Below, piece by piece: positions 35,576-44,242 of a stretch of 64,000 bases of DNA. The notes beneath the pieces were generated by a model. That model was not told where the DNA came from. It made no database searches and worked only from the letters and a program-made list of their open reading frames with translations. The translations under genes and the position numbers were made by a program. The DNA comes from Streptomyces sp. NBC_01314 (lineage in GTDB: Bacteria; Actinomycetota; Actinomycetes; Streptomycetales; Streptomycetaceae), in the NCBI RefSeq assembly GCF_041435215.1, contig NZ_CP108394.1, forward strand, positions 10,850,001 through 10,914,000. Reading direction: 5' to 3'. Position 1 is the first letter of the stretch. Every line of letters begins with the position of its first letter.

Positions 35576-35614
35576 CCCCACCCCCTATCCCCACCCCCCC
35601 ACCCCCTATCCCCA
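35576..35614. repeat. C-rich direct repeat, 18 bp, period 21
   Basis: CCCCACCCCCTATCCCCA occurs at 35576-35593 and 35597-35614, inside the leader of the secreted GH93-like gene. The strongly C-only strand could hinder polymerase or form an i-motif/G-quadruplex on the other strand. Confidence 0.7.
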
Positions 35615-35636
35615 TCCCTTCCCGTGGGAGCCGCAC

Positions 35637-37697
35637 ATGTCCTCTGCGCAGTTGGGTGCCACAACCGGCGCCGCTTCGCGTTCCCGTCCCTTCTCCCTCC
35701 TGACGCTGTTGGTGTCCCTGCTCGTCGCCATAGGAACGCTGGCCCTGCCCGCCGCGGGCCGGGCCGAGGCGGAATCCCGTCCGTCGCAGACGCTGTACAC
35801 GCCGCCGTCGAACGCGCCCTCGCCGGGCACGTTCTACCCGCGCGCGATGCGCCTGCAGTACAACGGCTCCGCCAACGGCACGATGCTCGCCACCTTCGAG
35901 GAGTACACCTCTGGTACGCCGGTCTTCCCGATCTACCGCAGCACCGACAACGGCACCTCCTGGACGAAGATCTCCGAGGTCGCCGACACCCAGAACGGCT
36001 GGGGCATGCGATGGGAGCCCGAGCTGTTCGAACTGCCCAAGGCCATGGGCGGCTTCCCCGCCGGAACCATCCTCGCGGCGGGTGACTCCGTGCCGGCCGA
36101 CCGGTGGGGAGGCAGCAAGATCGACCTGTACGCCAGCACCGACCGGGGCCAGAGCTGGGACTTCGTCACCAACATCGCCACCGGCGGCCCGGCGTTCTCC
36201 ACCAACGGCTTCACCCCCGTCTGGGAGCCGTTCTTCCTGATCTCCGGAGACCGGCTCGTCGTCTACTACTCCGACCAGCGCGACACCGACCACGGTCAGG
36301 AGATCGTCCACCAGGTCTCCACGGACCTCCGCAACTGGGGTTCGGTCGTGGACGACGTGTCGATGCCCACCTACGCGGACCGCCCGGGCATGCCGGTGGT
36401 CACCCGGCTGCCCAACGGCAACTATGTGATGAGCTACGAGTACTGCAACGCCCCCGAGGGCAGGTGCTCCGTCTACTACAAGATCTCCGCCGACCCGGAG
36501 GGCTTCGGCTCCGTCACCGGCCGGGTGCTGCGCTCGACCGACGGCGTCATCCCCAGCGGAGCGCCCTTCATCACCTGGCTTCCTGCCGGAGGCCCCAACG
36601 GCACCCTCGTCGTCAGCGGCGAGAGCCAGGACGACCTGTTCGTCAACACGGAGAACGGGGCCGCGAACGCCTGGACCCGTATGCGCTCCAACGTCGCCGG
36701 CGGGTACAGCCGGGGCATGCTCCCGCTGACCGACGGCCACAGCCTGATGGTGCTCAGCGGGGGACGCGGCCGAAGCACCGGCGTCAACCCCGTCACGTAC
36801 AGCGTCGTCGACCTGGGCGGCGGCATCTCCGACGGCGCCACCTACACCGTGTCGAACGCGAACAGTGACCTGAGGCTCACCATCGCGGGCGGTTCCACCG
36901 CCAACGGCACGGGTGCGACCCAGCGGACCACGACCAACGCCACCGACCAGCAGTGGCGGTTCGTCCAGCAGCCGTCCGGCTACTTCAAGATCTTCAATGT
37001 GGCCAGTGGCAAGGTCCTCGGGGTGGAGAACCAGTCCACCGCCAACGGCGCCCGGATCCTGCAGTGGGACGACAACGGCACCCTCGACCACGAATGGGCC
37101 GTCGCTCCGCACCAGGACGGCGGCTACACGATCACCAACCGCGTGACCGGCAAGCACCTGGAGATCCCGAACGCCTCCACCGCCACCGGCACCAACGCCG
37201 TGCAGTGGAGCGGCACCGGATGCGACTGCCAGCGCTGGGACTTCACCCAGACCGCCCTCCCGCCCCTGGGCACCGGTCAGTACGTCCTCGTCAACAAGAA
37301 CAGCGGCAAGTACGTCGACATCCCCCAGGCATCCACCGCCACCAACACCGCTGCCAACCAGTGGCAGAACTCCGCCTGCTCCTGCCAGCTCTTCACCTTC
37401 CAGTCCGCCGGCGGCGGAGCCTGGAACATCAGGAACGTCAACAGCAACCTCAACCTGGCCATCCGCGACGGCTCCACCACCGCGGGAGCCGCCGTCGTCC
37501 AGAACACACCCTCCACCGCCGACACACAGAAATGGACCCTCGTCGAGGCGGGCGACGGCTACTACGAACTCAAGAACGTCAACAGCGGCCTCCACGCGGG
37601 AGTCGCCCAGTCCTCCACCAGCAACGGCGCCGCCGTGGTCCAGTGGAACGACGTGAACGTCGACGACCAACTCTGGAAGATCGTCCGCATTAACTGA
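35637..37697 (+). CDS. Secreted GH93-like exo-arabinanase/sialidase-fold protein with ricin-type domains
   Basis: 686 residues. The signal peptide ends near AAGRAEA. A six-bladed beta-propeller follows, with Asp-box motifs (YRSTDNGTSW, YASTDRGQSW) and the sequence FYPRAMRLQYNGSANGTMLATFEEYT, which resembles GH93 exo-1,5-alpha-L-arabinanases more than true sialidases: no Arg triad is evident. From about residue 400 two ricin-type lectin domains (CBM13-like) repeat DQQWRF, CQRWDFTQT, TQKWTLVEAG and DQLWKIVRIN. The protein would bind and trim plant polysaccharide outside the cell. ATG 35637 follows GGGAG. Possibly controlled by the LacI protein upstream. Confidence 0.85.
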   Translation: MSSAQLGATTGAASRSRPFSLLTLLVSLLVAIGTLALPAAGRAEAESRPSQTLYTPPSNAPSPGTFYPRAMRLQYNGSANGTMLATFEEYTSGTPVFPIYRSTDNGTSWTKISEVADTQNGWGMRWEPELFELPKAMGGFPAGTILAAGDSVPADRWGGSKIDLYASTDRGQSWDFVTNIATGGPAFSTNGFTPVWEPFFLISGDRLVVYYSDQRDTDHGQEIVHQVSTDLRNWGSVVDDVSMPTYADRPGMPVVTRLPNGNYVMSYEYCNAPEGRCSVYYKISADPEGFGSVTGRVLRSTDGVIPSGAPFITWLPAGGPNGTLVVSGESQDDLFVNTENGAANAWTRMRSNVAGGYSRGMLPLTDGHSLMVLSGGRGRSTGVNPVTYSVVDLGGGISDGATYTVSNANSDLRLTIAGGSTANGTGATQRTTTNATDQQWRFVQQPSGYFKIFNVASGKVLGVENQSTANGARILQWDDNGTLDHEWAVAPHQDGGYTITNRVTGKHLEIPNASTATGTNAVQWSGTGCDCQRWDFTQTALPPLGTGQYVLVNKNSGKYVDIPQASTATNTAANQWQNSACSCQLFTFQSAGGGAWNIRNVNSNLNLAIRDGSTTAGAAVVQNTPSTADTQKWTLVEAGDGYYELKNVNSGLHAGVAQSSTSNGAAVVQWNDVNVDDQLWKIVRIN

Positions 37698-37736
37698 GCC
37701 GCGTCGTTCTCCTCGGCAACGGCTGCAATGAGAAGG

Positions 37737-37788
37737 GGCCTCCCGGCGTTTGGTCCGCATCGCGATGCGAATCAAACGCCGGGAGGCC
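37737..37788. terminator. Very strong hairpin with inner palindrome
   Basis: Arms of 16 bp pair perfectly: 37737-37752 (GGCCTCCCGGCGTTTG) and 37773-37788. The loop itself contains the palindrome CGCATCGCGATGCG (37756-37769), so a second stem can stack on top. It lies 40 bases after the GH93-like gene. Confidence 0.9.
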
Positions 37789-37790
37789 TC

Positions 37791-37961
37791 GCCGTCGTCG
37801 TGAACGGCCGCCTGGACGTACTCGCCGCCGACGAACTCGCCCGTGCCTTCTTCAGTGACGTCTTCGACAGCGGCACGAAGCCGCCGAACTTCGCCCGCTA
37901 CCAGTTCGCAGACCCGAAGCAGTCGGAGGGAACCGTGCTCGACACGCATCCGTACGTTTAG
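37791..37961 (+). pseudogene. MmyB/XRE-type regulator fragment
   Basis: The frame reads VVVNGRLDVLAADELARAFFSDVF and PNFARYQFADPK before losing similarity and stopping at 37961. These match the ligand-binding half of XRE regulators with a MmyB-like domain (GRRLDVLAWN..., PNLARFLFLDP). The helix-turn-helix half is missing and the left edge falls in the hairpin above. Such regulators usually neighbour the SDR gene they control, as here. Confidence 0.6.
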
Positions 37962-37965
37962 ACGT

Positions 37966-38053
37966 GACACATACGGGCGGGACACATACGGGCGGGACAC
38001 ATGCGGATGGGACACATGTGGGCGGGACACACGGATGGCACACATACGGGCGG
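37966..38053. repeat. 15-bp tandem repeat, about six units
   Basis: GACACATACGGGCGG occurs exactly at 37966 and 37981, then with changes at 37996, 38011, 38026 (13 bases) and 38039. The array ends 13 bases before the SDR start and probably contains its promoter and ribosome site. It also opens a Thr-His-Gly-Gly reading frame that is not thought to be real. Confidence 0.9.
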
Positions 38054-38065
38054 GAGATGACTTAC

Positions 38066-38779
38066 ATGGCACTGATACTGGTCACCGGGGCATCCAGCGG
38101 ACTCGGGCGCCACACGGCGGACGCGCTGGCCGACGACGGGCACGACGTGGTCGTCCATGTCCGCGACCCGGCCCGGCTCACCGACGCTGATGGCACCGCC
38201 CGCTGGAAGGGCATCGTCACCGGGGATCTCGCCGAGCCGGACGAGATCCGCGACGTGGCCCGGCAGGCCTGCGAGTACGGCCGCTTCGACACCGTCATCC
38301 ACAACGCCGGCGTCCTGCACTCTCCCGAAGAGATCACCGTCAACACGGTCGCGCCCTACCTGCTGACAGCCCTGATGGACAAGCCGGCCAGGCTCATCTA
38401 CCTCAGCAGCTCCATGCACCGCACCGGCTCCACCGACCTGCGACGGCTGGCCTCCGGCACCGCCACCTACGACGACACCAAGCTCTGGGTCACCGCCCTC
38501 GCGCTCGCATGCGCGTTCCGCTGGGAGGGAACCACCAGCCACGCGGTCGATCCGGGATGGGTGCCCACACGTATGGGTGGTCCCGGCGCGTCGGACGACC
38601 TGGCCGCCGGGCACCGGACACAGGTGTGGCTCGCCACCCACCACGACGCGACCCCGCCCACCGGCGGCTACTGGTACCACCGGCAGACACAGACCCCACA
38701 CCCCGCGTCGCGGGACGAAGCCTTCCAGGCTCGCCTCCTTCATCTCTTGGAGAGCCACACCGGCGTCCCGCTCGGTTGA
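38066..38779 (+). CDS. Short-chain dehydrogenase/reductase
   Basis: 237 residues from the ATG at 38066 (GGGAGA before it). ALILVTGASSGLGRHTADALADDGH is the NAD(P)-binding loop, VIHNAGVL the NAG-type motif, LSSSMH the catalytic Ser region and YDDTK the YxxxK active site. The C-terminus PGWVPTRMGG is typical. The substrate is unknown. It stands directly after a fragment of a MmyB-type regulator, an association common in actinomycetes. An upstream in-frame extension through the tandem repeat is rejected. Confidence 0.9.
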   Translation: MALILVTGASSGLGRHTADALADDGHDVVVHVRDPARLTDADGTARWKGIVTGDLAEPDEIRDVARQACEYGRFDTVIHNAGVLHSPEEITVNTVAPYLLTALMDKPARLIYLSSSMHRTGSTDLRRLASGTATYDDTKLWVTALALACAFRWEGTTSHAVDPGWVPTRMGGPGASDDLAAGHRTQVWLATHHDATPPTGGYWYHRQTQTPHPASRDEAFQARLLHLLESHTGVPLG

Positions 38780-38797
38780 GTGGGGAGCCGGGGGAGG

Positions 38798-39168
38798 AGC
38801 CGGTGCCCATCGCGGTGCCGCCGAGGTCGGACTTCAACAGCAAGGTGGCCGCCTCGGTGAGGTGTTGGCGCTCCTCTTCGACCGTGACGCAGTAGGTGGT
38901 GAACCCCTGGCCCAGCGCCATGGGGCGGCCTCCTGGAGCTGGGTGCGGCCCGTCTTCAGCCCGCCGCCGAACTCCGCCGCCCTCGCGCTGAAGGCCGTGG
39001 CCGGCGCCCCCGGCTGAGTCGCCGAGCCGGCGCAGTGAGACGACCAGCGCCAGGCGTACGGCGGTGGAGTAGAAGCCGCGGGGGGCGGCCGAGGGTCTCC
39101 AGGGCCCGGTCGACGACGAACGCTCGTGCGGCCGCCTCCTTGTCTCCCATCAGGTCGTGCTCGATGCG
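38798..39168 (-). pseudogene. Aspartate ammonia-lyase, heavily decayed
   Basis: Scattered pieces of an aspartase/fumarase-family enzyme occur in order on the minus strand. The start is RIEHDLMGDKE (about 39168-39136), then FYSTAVRLALVVSLRRL, then EFGGGLKTGRTQLQEA, and after a frameshift ALGQGFTTYCVTVEEERQHL and SDLGGTAMGTG. They are separated by deletions and frame changes, and the signature loop and C-terminal half are gone. Position and direction (divergent from the symporter) fit a former aspA of the aspartate locus. Confidence 0.8.
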
Positions 39169-39297
39169 TGTGGACGGTTGCCGCCTGCGTCTGATGCTCC
39201 TCGTTCGCTGCCGCCGGGACATGGGCCGGTTGCCGGCGCGGGCCCCCTTGACAGGCCACCGTCTCCGGCCTCAGTGTTACCGACCGGCATGCAGAAC

Positions 39298-39309
39298 GCA
39301 ATATATTGC
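39298..39309. promoter_or_regulatory. Palindrome GCAATATATTGC before the symporter
   Basis: Perfect 12-bp palindrome, 17 bases before the symporter start, preceded by AC. The sequence ACGCAATAT recurs across the start codon of the GntR gene at 41550, suggesting both are bound by that regulator. The AT-rich centre may also be the promoter -10 element. Confidence 0.65.
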
Positions 39310-39326
39310 ATATGGCAGGAGGTCGT

Positions 39327-40682
39327 ATGAGTACCGAGGCGAACAGGCATCCTCGTCCCACCAGCACGGACACCCCACCGACCCGACCGTCAGGGTTCTT
39401 GCGGCGATGTCTGAAGATGCCGATCGGCATCCAGTCGATCATCGCCGTCGGTCTCGGAGCCCTCATCGGCTCCCTCGCCCCGTCGGCGGGCGAACAGATG
39501 AAGATCCTCGGGGAGGTGTTCCTGAACCTGGTGCAGGTCGTGGTCCTACCGCTGGTCTTCCCGCTCATCGTGCTGGGCATCGCCCGCATGGAGTCGGTCA
39601 AGAAGGTCGGCCGGATCGCCGGTAAGGCGATCCTCTACTTCGAGGTCGTCACCACCCTCATCCTGTTGATCGCGGTGGGCCTGGCCAAGTTCACGGGTAT
39701 CGGCAAGGGCGCGCCGGTCAACGGGTCCGACGCCGAGGACCTGGACGGCCTGAGCCAGGGCATCGACTTCCACGAACTGGTCCTGCACGCCTTCCCGAAG
39801 AACATCTTCGCCGCGTTCGGAGAGGGCAACCTGCTCGGCGCGATCGTCTTCGCCCTTCTCGTGGGCGTCGCCATGGCCGCGATCGGAGAGAAGTCCGAAC
39901 CCTTCGCCTCCGTGCTGGAGTCCGTAGCCTCGGTGATGTTCAAGGTCGTCGGCTATGTCATCCGGATCGCGCCGTTGGGTGTGCTCGGCTTCATCTCCTA
40001 CGACGTCGCCCACTACGGCTTCGGCAACCTGCGCAGCCTGCTCGGCTTCATCGCCGTCGTCTATGCGGGCCTGGCCATCGTCGTCGGCGTCCTCTTCCCG
40101 CTCATCGCCGCGATCTACCGCGTCCGCTACGTCGAACTGCTGAAGTCGATCGCCGGCCTGGCCGGTATCGCCTTCGTCACCCGCAGCTCCGAATCGGTGC
40201 TGGCCCCGCTGATGGGCAGGCTGGAGGCGTTCGGCCTCAGCCGGTCGACGACCTCCTTCGTCGTCCCGCTCGGCTACTCCTTCAACACCGACGGCTCCGT
40301 CCTCTACCAGGCCGCCGCCCTGGTCTTCCTCGCCAACGCCTACGGCGCCGACACCTCCCTGCCCGCCCTGCTCCTCATGGTCGGCGTGCTGGTGATCCTC
40401 TCCAAGGGCATGGCCGGTGTCGCCTCCGCGTCCATCGTCGTCCTCCTCGCCGCAGGCAACTCGATCGGCCTGCCCGCCGAAGGCGTCGCACTGCTCCTCG
40501 GTGTGGACTTCATCGTCGACATGGCCCGCACCGGCGTGAACGTCATCGGCAACTCGCTCGCCGCCGCCGTCGTCGTCGACAGCTCCGAGAACCGACGCGA
40601 ATCCAAACGCGGCAGCCGTGAAGCCCCCCACACCCCGACCGGGTCAGAGGCCAAGGCCCTGCAGAAGGAACCGGCACAATGA
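39327..40682 (+). CDS. Dicarboxylate/amino acid:cation symporter (DAACS)
   Basis: 451 residues from an ATG with AGGAGG before it. About eight membrane helices. Transport-core motifs are present: TRSSESVLAPL (serine-rich hairpin), GYSFNTDGSVLYQ (the NMDGT-like loop) and GVDFIVDMARTGVNVIGN (substrate-binding helix). By family it takes up aspartate, glutamate or C4-dicarboxylates with H+ or Na+. First gene of an operon with an aspartate-racemase-family enzyme (4-base overlap), so aspartate is the likely substrate. Confidence 0.92.
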   Translation: MSTEANRHPRPTSTDTPPTRPSGFLRRCLKMPIGIQSIIAVGLGALIGSLAPSAGEQMKILGEVFLNLVQVVVLPLVFPLIVLGIARMESVKKVGRIAGKAILYFEVVTTLILLIAVGLAKFTGIGKGAPVNGSDAEDLDGLSQGIDFHELVLHAFPKNIFAAFGEGNLLGAIVFALLVGVAMAAIGEKSEPFASVLESVASVMFKVVGYVIRIAPLGVLGFISYDVAHYGFGNLRSLLGFIAVVYAGLAIVVGVLFPLIAAIYRVRYVELLKSIAGLAGIAFVTRSSESVLAPLMGRLEAFGLSRSTTSFVVPLGYSFNTDGSVLYQAAALVFLANAYGADTSLPALLLMVGVLVILSKGMAGVASASIVVLLAAGNSIGLPAEGVALLLGVDFIVDMARTGVNVIGNSLAAAVVVDSSENRRESKRGSREAPHTPTGSEAKALQKEPAQ

Positions 40683-41527
40683 CCATCCCCGCCATCCCCG
40701 CCGCCCTCGCCATCCCCGATGCCCCCGCCAGTCCCATCACCCTCACCACCGGCACCGTTGCCACCACAAGGGCTGCCCCCACCACCACTGCCCCCACCAC
40801 CGCCGGCACCACCGAGATCATTGGCATCCTGGGTGGCATGGGCCCGGCGGCCACCGCCGACTTCTACGCCAAGCTCGTCTCCACCACCCCCGGTTCCAGC
40901 GACCAGGACCACCTCCGTACGGTCATCTGGTCCGACCCCACCATCCCCGACCGCACCGAGGCCCTGCTGGGTGACGGCCCCGACCCGACCCCCTGGCTGC
41001 TCGACGGCAGCCGTGTCCTGCGGGAGGCGGGTGCCACCGTCATCGCCATCCCGTGCAACACCGCGCACGCCTTCGTCCCGCGCATCGCCGGCCACGTCGG
41101 CCTGCCCATCGTCCACATGATCGGAGAAACCGCCCGGCACCTGACCACGCTGAGCCCGCGCATCCGAACCGTCGGACTGCTCGCCACCACCGGCACCGTC
41201 CGCGCGGGCCTCTATCAGGAGTGGCTGGACCGCTTCGGTATCCGGCTCGTCCTGCCGGACGGCGTCGGCCAGGAACGCGAGGTGATGACAGCCATCCGCG
41301 CGGTGAAAGCCGGTGTCCGCGACGACACGACGACCGCGCTGCTGGCCCGCGTCGCACAGCGCCTGACCGAGCAGGGTGCACAGGCGGTGATCGCCGGCTG
41401 CACCGAGGTCCCCCTCGGGCTTCCCCCGGACGCCGTGGACGTTCCCCTCGTCGACCCGGCGCTCGTCCTGGCCCACGCTCTGGTCCGCCGGGTTCTGGCC
41501 GAAGGCAGAGCCGTGCAGGGAGAGTGA
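40679..41527 (+). CDS. Aspartate/glutamate racemase family enzyme
   Basis: 282 residues. The enzyme core starts at IIGILGGMGPAATADFY and carries both catalytic cysteines: IPCNTAHAF and AGCTEVPLG. It is preceded by about 45 residues rich in Thr, Ala and Pro with no known role; a later start could remove part of this, but the ATG at 40679 overlaps the symporter stop (ATGA) and fits coupling. Interconverts D- and L-aspartate (or glutamate) without cofactor. With the symporter it suggests use of D-aspartate. Confidence 0.9.
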   Translation: MTIPAIPAALAIPDAPASPITLTTGTVATTRAAPTTTAPTTAGTTEIIGILGGMGPAATADFYAKLVSTTPGSSDQDHLRTVIWSDPTIPDRTEALLGDGPDPTPWLLDGSRVLREAGATVIAIPCNTAHAFVPRIAGHVGLPIVHMIGETARHLTTLSPRIRTVGLLATTGTVRAGLYQEWLDRFGIRLVLPDGVGQEREVMTAIRAVKAGVRDDTTTALLARVAQRLTEQGAQAVIAGCTEVPLGLPPDAVDVPLVDPALVLAHALVRRVLAEGRAVQGE

Positions 41528-41536
41528 ACGGCGATG

Positions 41537-41552
41537 TACTGTACGCAATATG
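41537..41552 (+). promoter_or_regulatory. Leaderless promoter and operator of the GntR gene
   Basis: TACTGT at 41537-41542 is a good -10 hexamer, and the ATG begins 7 bases later, so transcription probably starts at the ATG itself. ACGCAATAT (41543-41551) runs into the start codon and matches the sequence at the symporter palindrome. No ribosome site is present. Confidence 0.6.
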
Positions 41553-42236
41553 TCACTTGACCACCCTGTCTCTCGCCGCCTCCTCAGTGACGAGGTGTTC
41601 CACCGTCTGCGCGACTCCATCGTGCGCGGCGAGCTCGTCCCCGGCGAGAAGGTCAAGGACGGTGAGCTCGCCGAGCGCCTCGGCCTCAGCCGCACCCCGG
41701 TGCGCGAGGCGCTCGCCCGGCTCGCCGACATCGGCCTGGTCGAGGCCAAGCCCGGCGTCTACACCCGTATCACCACCCTCAACCGCCGTGATGTCGAAAA
41801 GACTCTCGCCGTCCTGCGCTCGCTGGACCGACTCGCCATCGAGACAGCCGTTCCGGTCATGACCGAACAGGACTTCCGGCGCATGCGCGAGGCCAACCGC
41901 GATTTCGAACAGGCTGTCGCCGCCAACGACACCACCGCCGCACTCGACGCCGACGACCGCTTCCACGCCGTCCCCATCACGGCTGCGGACAACCCGGTCC
42001 TCAGCCGGATCGTCGAGCAGCTCCACCCCCAGATCCACCGCATCCTCTACCGCAAGTTCTCGACCCTGCTCGGCGGCCGCAACACCATCGAGCACCACGA
42101 CGAACTGATCGACGTCTGCGCCGACGGCGACGCCCAATCCGCCGCCGAACTCTCCGGGCGGCACTGGTCCGAACTCGGCGGACACATCAACCAGCTCTTC
42201 GACACCAACCAGTTCGCCGAGGCGGCCGCCGGCTAG
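41550..42236 (+). CDS. GntR-family (FCD) regulator of the aspartate locus
   Basis: 228 residues. The DNA-binding domain (RLRDSIVRGELVPGEKVKDGELAERLGLSRTPVREALARLADIGLVEAKPGVYTRI) is followed by an FCD domain with DDRFHAVPITAADNPVL and the histidine pair EHHDELIDV expected to bind a metal and an organic acid. It lies 22 bases after the racemase and has its own leaderless promoter. It probably controls the symporter-racemase genes in response to a dicarboxylate or amino acid. Confidence 0.9.
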   Translation: MSLDHPVSRRLLSDEVFHRLRDSIVRGELVPGEKVKDGELAERLGLSRTPVREALARLADIGLVEAKPGVYTRITTLNRRDVEKTLAVLRSLDRLAIETAVPVMTEQDFRRMREANRDFEQAVAANDTTAALDADDRFHAVPITAADNPVLSRIVEQLHPQIHRILYRKFSTLLGGRNTIEHHDELIDVCADGDAQSAAELSGRHWSELGGHINQLFDTNQFAEAAAG

Positions 42237-42499
42237 AACGCCGGTCGGCCGTACGCCGCCGGATCGTTGGCGAGCGCGACCTGCGCCGTGCGAGGCGGGG
42301 GCGGAGGTGACGCCGCTGGTGCACGCCCTCCTCCTCGCCGAGTCCGTCCGTGCAGAGTTTCTGGCCGAGGCCGACCGGCCGGGTGTCGCCCGCCGCCGGA
42401 CGTCTGTGCCTCTACGGGGCAGCGGCCACGAAGCGGGCAGAGGCGTTCGCGCCCCGGGGCCGGGGCGGTGCGCTCTCTGGGCCTGGGAGGTGGCTGTCG

Positions 42500-43121
42500 T
42501 CATGCTCCCGTTCGCCCGAGGCCCCCCGACCCGGACCGACGGACGTAACCGAACCCCCGGCCGTGTCGATGCAGGGCCGGGACCTCCTTGCCCACCTTCT
42601 GCCGCAGGCGGGAGACGAGCTTCTCGATGGCCTCGGGTCGCGCGGAAGTCGCTCCAGACGTGCAGGCTGATCTGTTCCTTCGACAGCACCTGCCCCGCGT
42701 TGACCAGCAGGTGGCGCAGCAGGACCTGGGCCCGCGCCACGATCTCGGCCGTCCGGAAGGGCCTGGTGACGTAGTCCTCCCTCCCCCCGCCGAGCTCCGG
42801 GAGGAGGGTGTGGAGATGGTCGCAGGTGATGAGGAAGAGGACGGGTGGCCGGTTGTCCGGTTGTCCGGTACGAGGCGGCCCCGGGAGAGATTCCTGTTCT
42901 CCCGCAGGGCGGCGTCCCAGACCACCAGGTCGAACCCTGGCCGCCTGAGCCGCGCCACCCCCTCGGCGGCACCCCCCAACCCTGTCCACGTGGCAGCCCG
43001 CCGACTTCAGTGACCGGCTGACCTGCTCGACATGTGCGGGATCGCCCGCCATGACGAGCACGCTCAGCGCGCCCGCATGTGACGACCGGGGCGGCGTCGG
43101 TTCCTCATCAATACCGCGCAT
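42500..43121 (-). pseudogene. OmpR/PhoB-type response regulator, frameshifted
   Basis: The pieces alternate between two minus-strand frames. SVLVMAGDPAHVEQVSRSLKSAGCHVDRVG comes first, then in another frame RRPGFDLVVWDAAL (phosphorylated Asp region), then VLFLITCDHLHTLL and GGREDYVTRPFRTAEIVARAQVLLR, QVLSKEQISLHVW, then back to EAIEKLVSRLRQKVGKEVPALHRHGRGFGYV (DNA-binding wing). At least three frameshifts make it non-functional. No kinase gene is adjacent. The 260 bases between the GntR stop and this remnant show no gene. Confidence 0.8.
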
Positions 43122-43212
43122 GCTCGGACCCTCGGACAGCCGGTTGCGTGGCCTTAGGCCCACGCACACGGCTTCCTCGGTCCTTGCGGAACGGCCAGGG
43201 AAAGTCCCCGCC

Positions 43213-43881
43213 TCAGCCGTTCACTTGCGCGGGCTCGGAATCGGCCTGGGAGGGTGCGGTCGGTTCCTGTGCGTCGGGAGCGGTGTAGTAGACGGATGAG
43301 CCCTGCCTGCTGCGCTGGGCGTTGCTCTTGGCGACGAGTCCTTCGAGGGTGGTGCGGACGACGTTGGTCTGGATGCGGCGGTCGGGGTGAGCCTTGGTGA
43401 GCGCGCTGGCGACCTCGGCGGCGGAGCGCGGTTCGCTCTGGCCGGTGAGGTGACGGCGGATGAGCTCGACGAGGGTGGGCTGGTTGCTCTTGGGGGCCGA
43501 GGTCTTGGGGGCCGCGGCCTTGGCGGCGGGCTTCTTCGCCTCCTTGGCGCTTTGCGGGGGAGTGACCTTCTCGGACTTCTCGGCCTTCTTCGCTCGCGTC
43601 CGCTTGGCGGCCAGTGGGGTGGCGGCGGTCTTCTGCCGTGGAACGGGAGGTGCGGCGACCTTGTCGGCCGCGGGAGCGGGCTCAGGTGTCACGACGCCGA
43701 GTGCCTGTTGCATGTTCGCCAACACGCCGTGGTCCTGCTGCAGACTCCGGAGTTGGTCCTGCAGGGCGTCGATCTCTCCGTGAAGACGCTCCTGTTCCTT
43801 GGCGTTGCGCTCGAGGTCGGCGGTGACCTGGGCGGTGTACTGCGCCTTGAGATCAGTTGTGTCCGATGGCGTTTCGGTCAT
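43213..43881 (-). CDS. Coiled-coil, Lys/Ala-rich protein with C-terminal winged helix
   Basis: 222 residues from the ATG at 43881. Residues 8-60 form a coiled coil (LKAQYTAQVTADLERNAKEQERLHGEIDALQDQLRSL). The middle is a basic, Ala/Lys/Pro-rich tract (RTRAKKAEKSEK, KKPAAKAAAPK) like that of histone-type proteins. The end is a predicted winged helix (PTLVELIRRHLTGQSEPRSAAEVASALTKAHPDRRIQTNVVRTTLEGLVAKSNAQRSRQGSSVYY). Similar proteins are widespread in Streptomyces as putative regulators or nucleoid proteins; the exact role is unknown. Confidence 0.85.
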   Translation of the reverse strand: MTETPSDTTDLKAQYTAQVTADLERNAKEQERLHGEIDALQDQLRSLQQDHGVLANMQQALGVVTPEPAPAADKVAAPPVPRQKTAATPLAAKRTRAKKAEKSEKVTPPQSAKEAKKPAAKAAAPKTSAPKSNQPTLVELIRRHLTGQSEPRSAAEVASALTKAHPDRRIQTNVVRTTLEGLVAKSNAQRSRQGSSVYYTAPDAQEPTAPSQADSEPAQVNG

Positions 43882-44038
43882 GGCAGTCCCTCCCGACAAA
43901 CGAATGTGTTGTGTGCGGATGGTACTCACCATTGCTCGTCCGCAACCTGTACGTCTGCTTGATTCCCACGAAGAGGGGGTGCCGCCGATGGGATCTGACG
44001 AGGAACTGCCCCTTCGTCGGCCGCGCATACCGGGGCCG

Positions 44039-44230
44039 TCAGAGCGCGGGGATGGCGGACGCGACCCGGCTGTCGGCGTTCCGGGCCTTGTTGATGTTGG
44101 AGGTGAAGTTGGTGGTCAGCGGGAAGTTGACCTTGCCACATTGGGAGCTACACAGTGCGCTGCGCGCGGGGTCGTCCATGGTGTTCACGGTGAGCCGGGC
44201 CGGGGTGTCCCAGGGAACGTCGTCAAGGGC
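44039..44230 (-). pseudogene. Unidentified C-terminal remnant
   Basis: The minus strand ends with PWDTPARLTVNTMDDPARSAL and FPLTTNFTSNINKARNADSRV before a stop at 44039. It looks like the real end of a secreted protein but has no start and merges into the antisense of a WD40 fragment. The family is not recognised. Confidence 0.35.
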
Positions 44231-44242
44231 GGCCTCGTCCAG

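Noticed and set aside
37964..38065. Thr-His-Gly-Gly repeat extension of the SDR protein
   Set aside because: It is the translation of a DNA tandem repeat; the ATG at 38066 has its own ribosome site and fits the SDR start.
35235..38072. A 945-codon minus-strand open frame
   Set aside because: It lies antisense to the LacI and GH93-like genes, is Gly/Val/Asp-rich, has no start signals or family motifs, and is explained by GC-rich codon bias.
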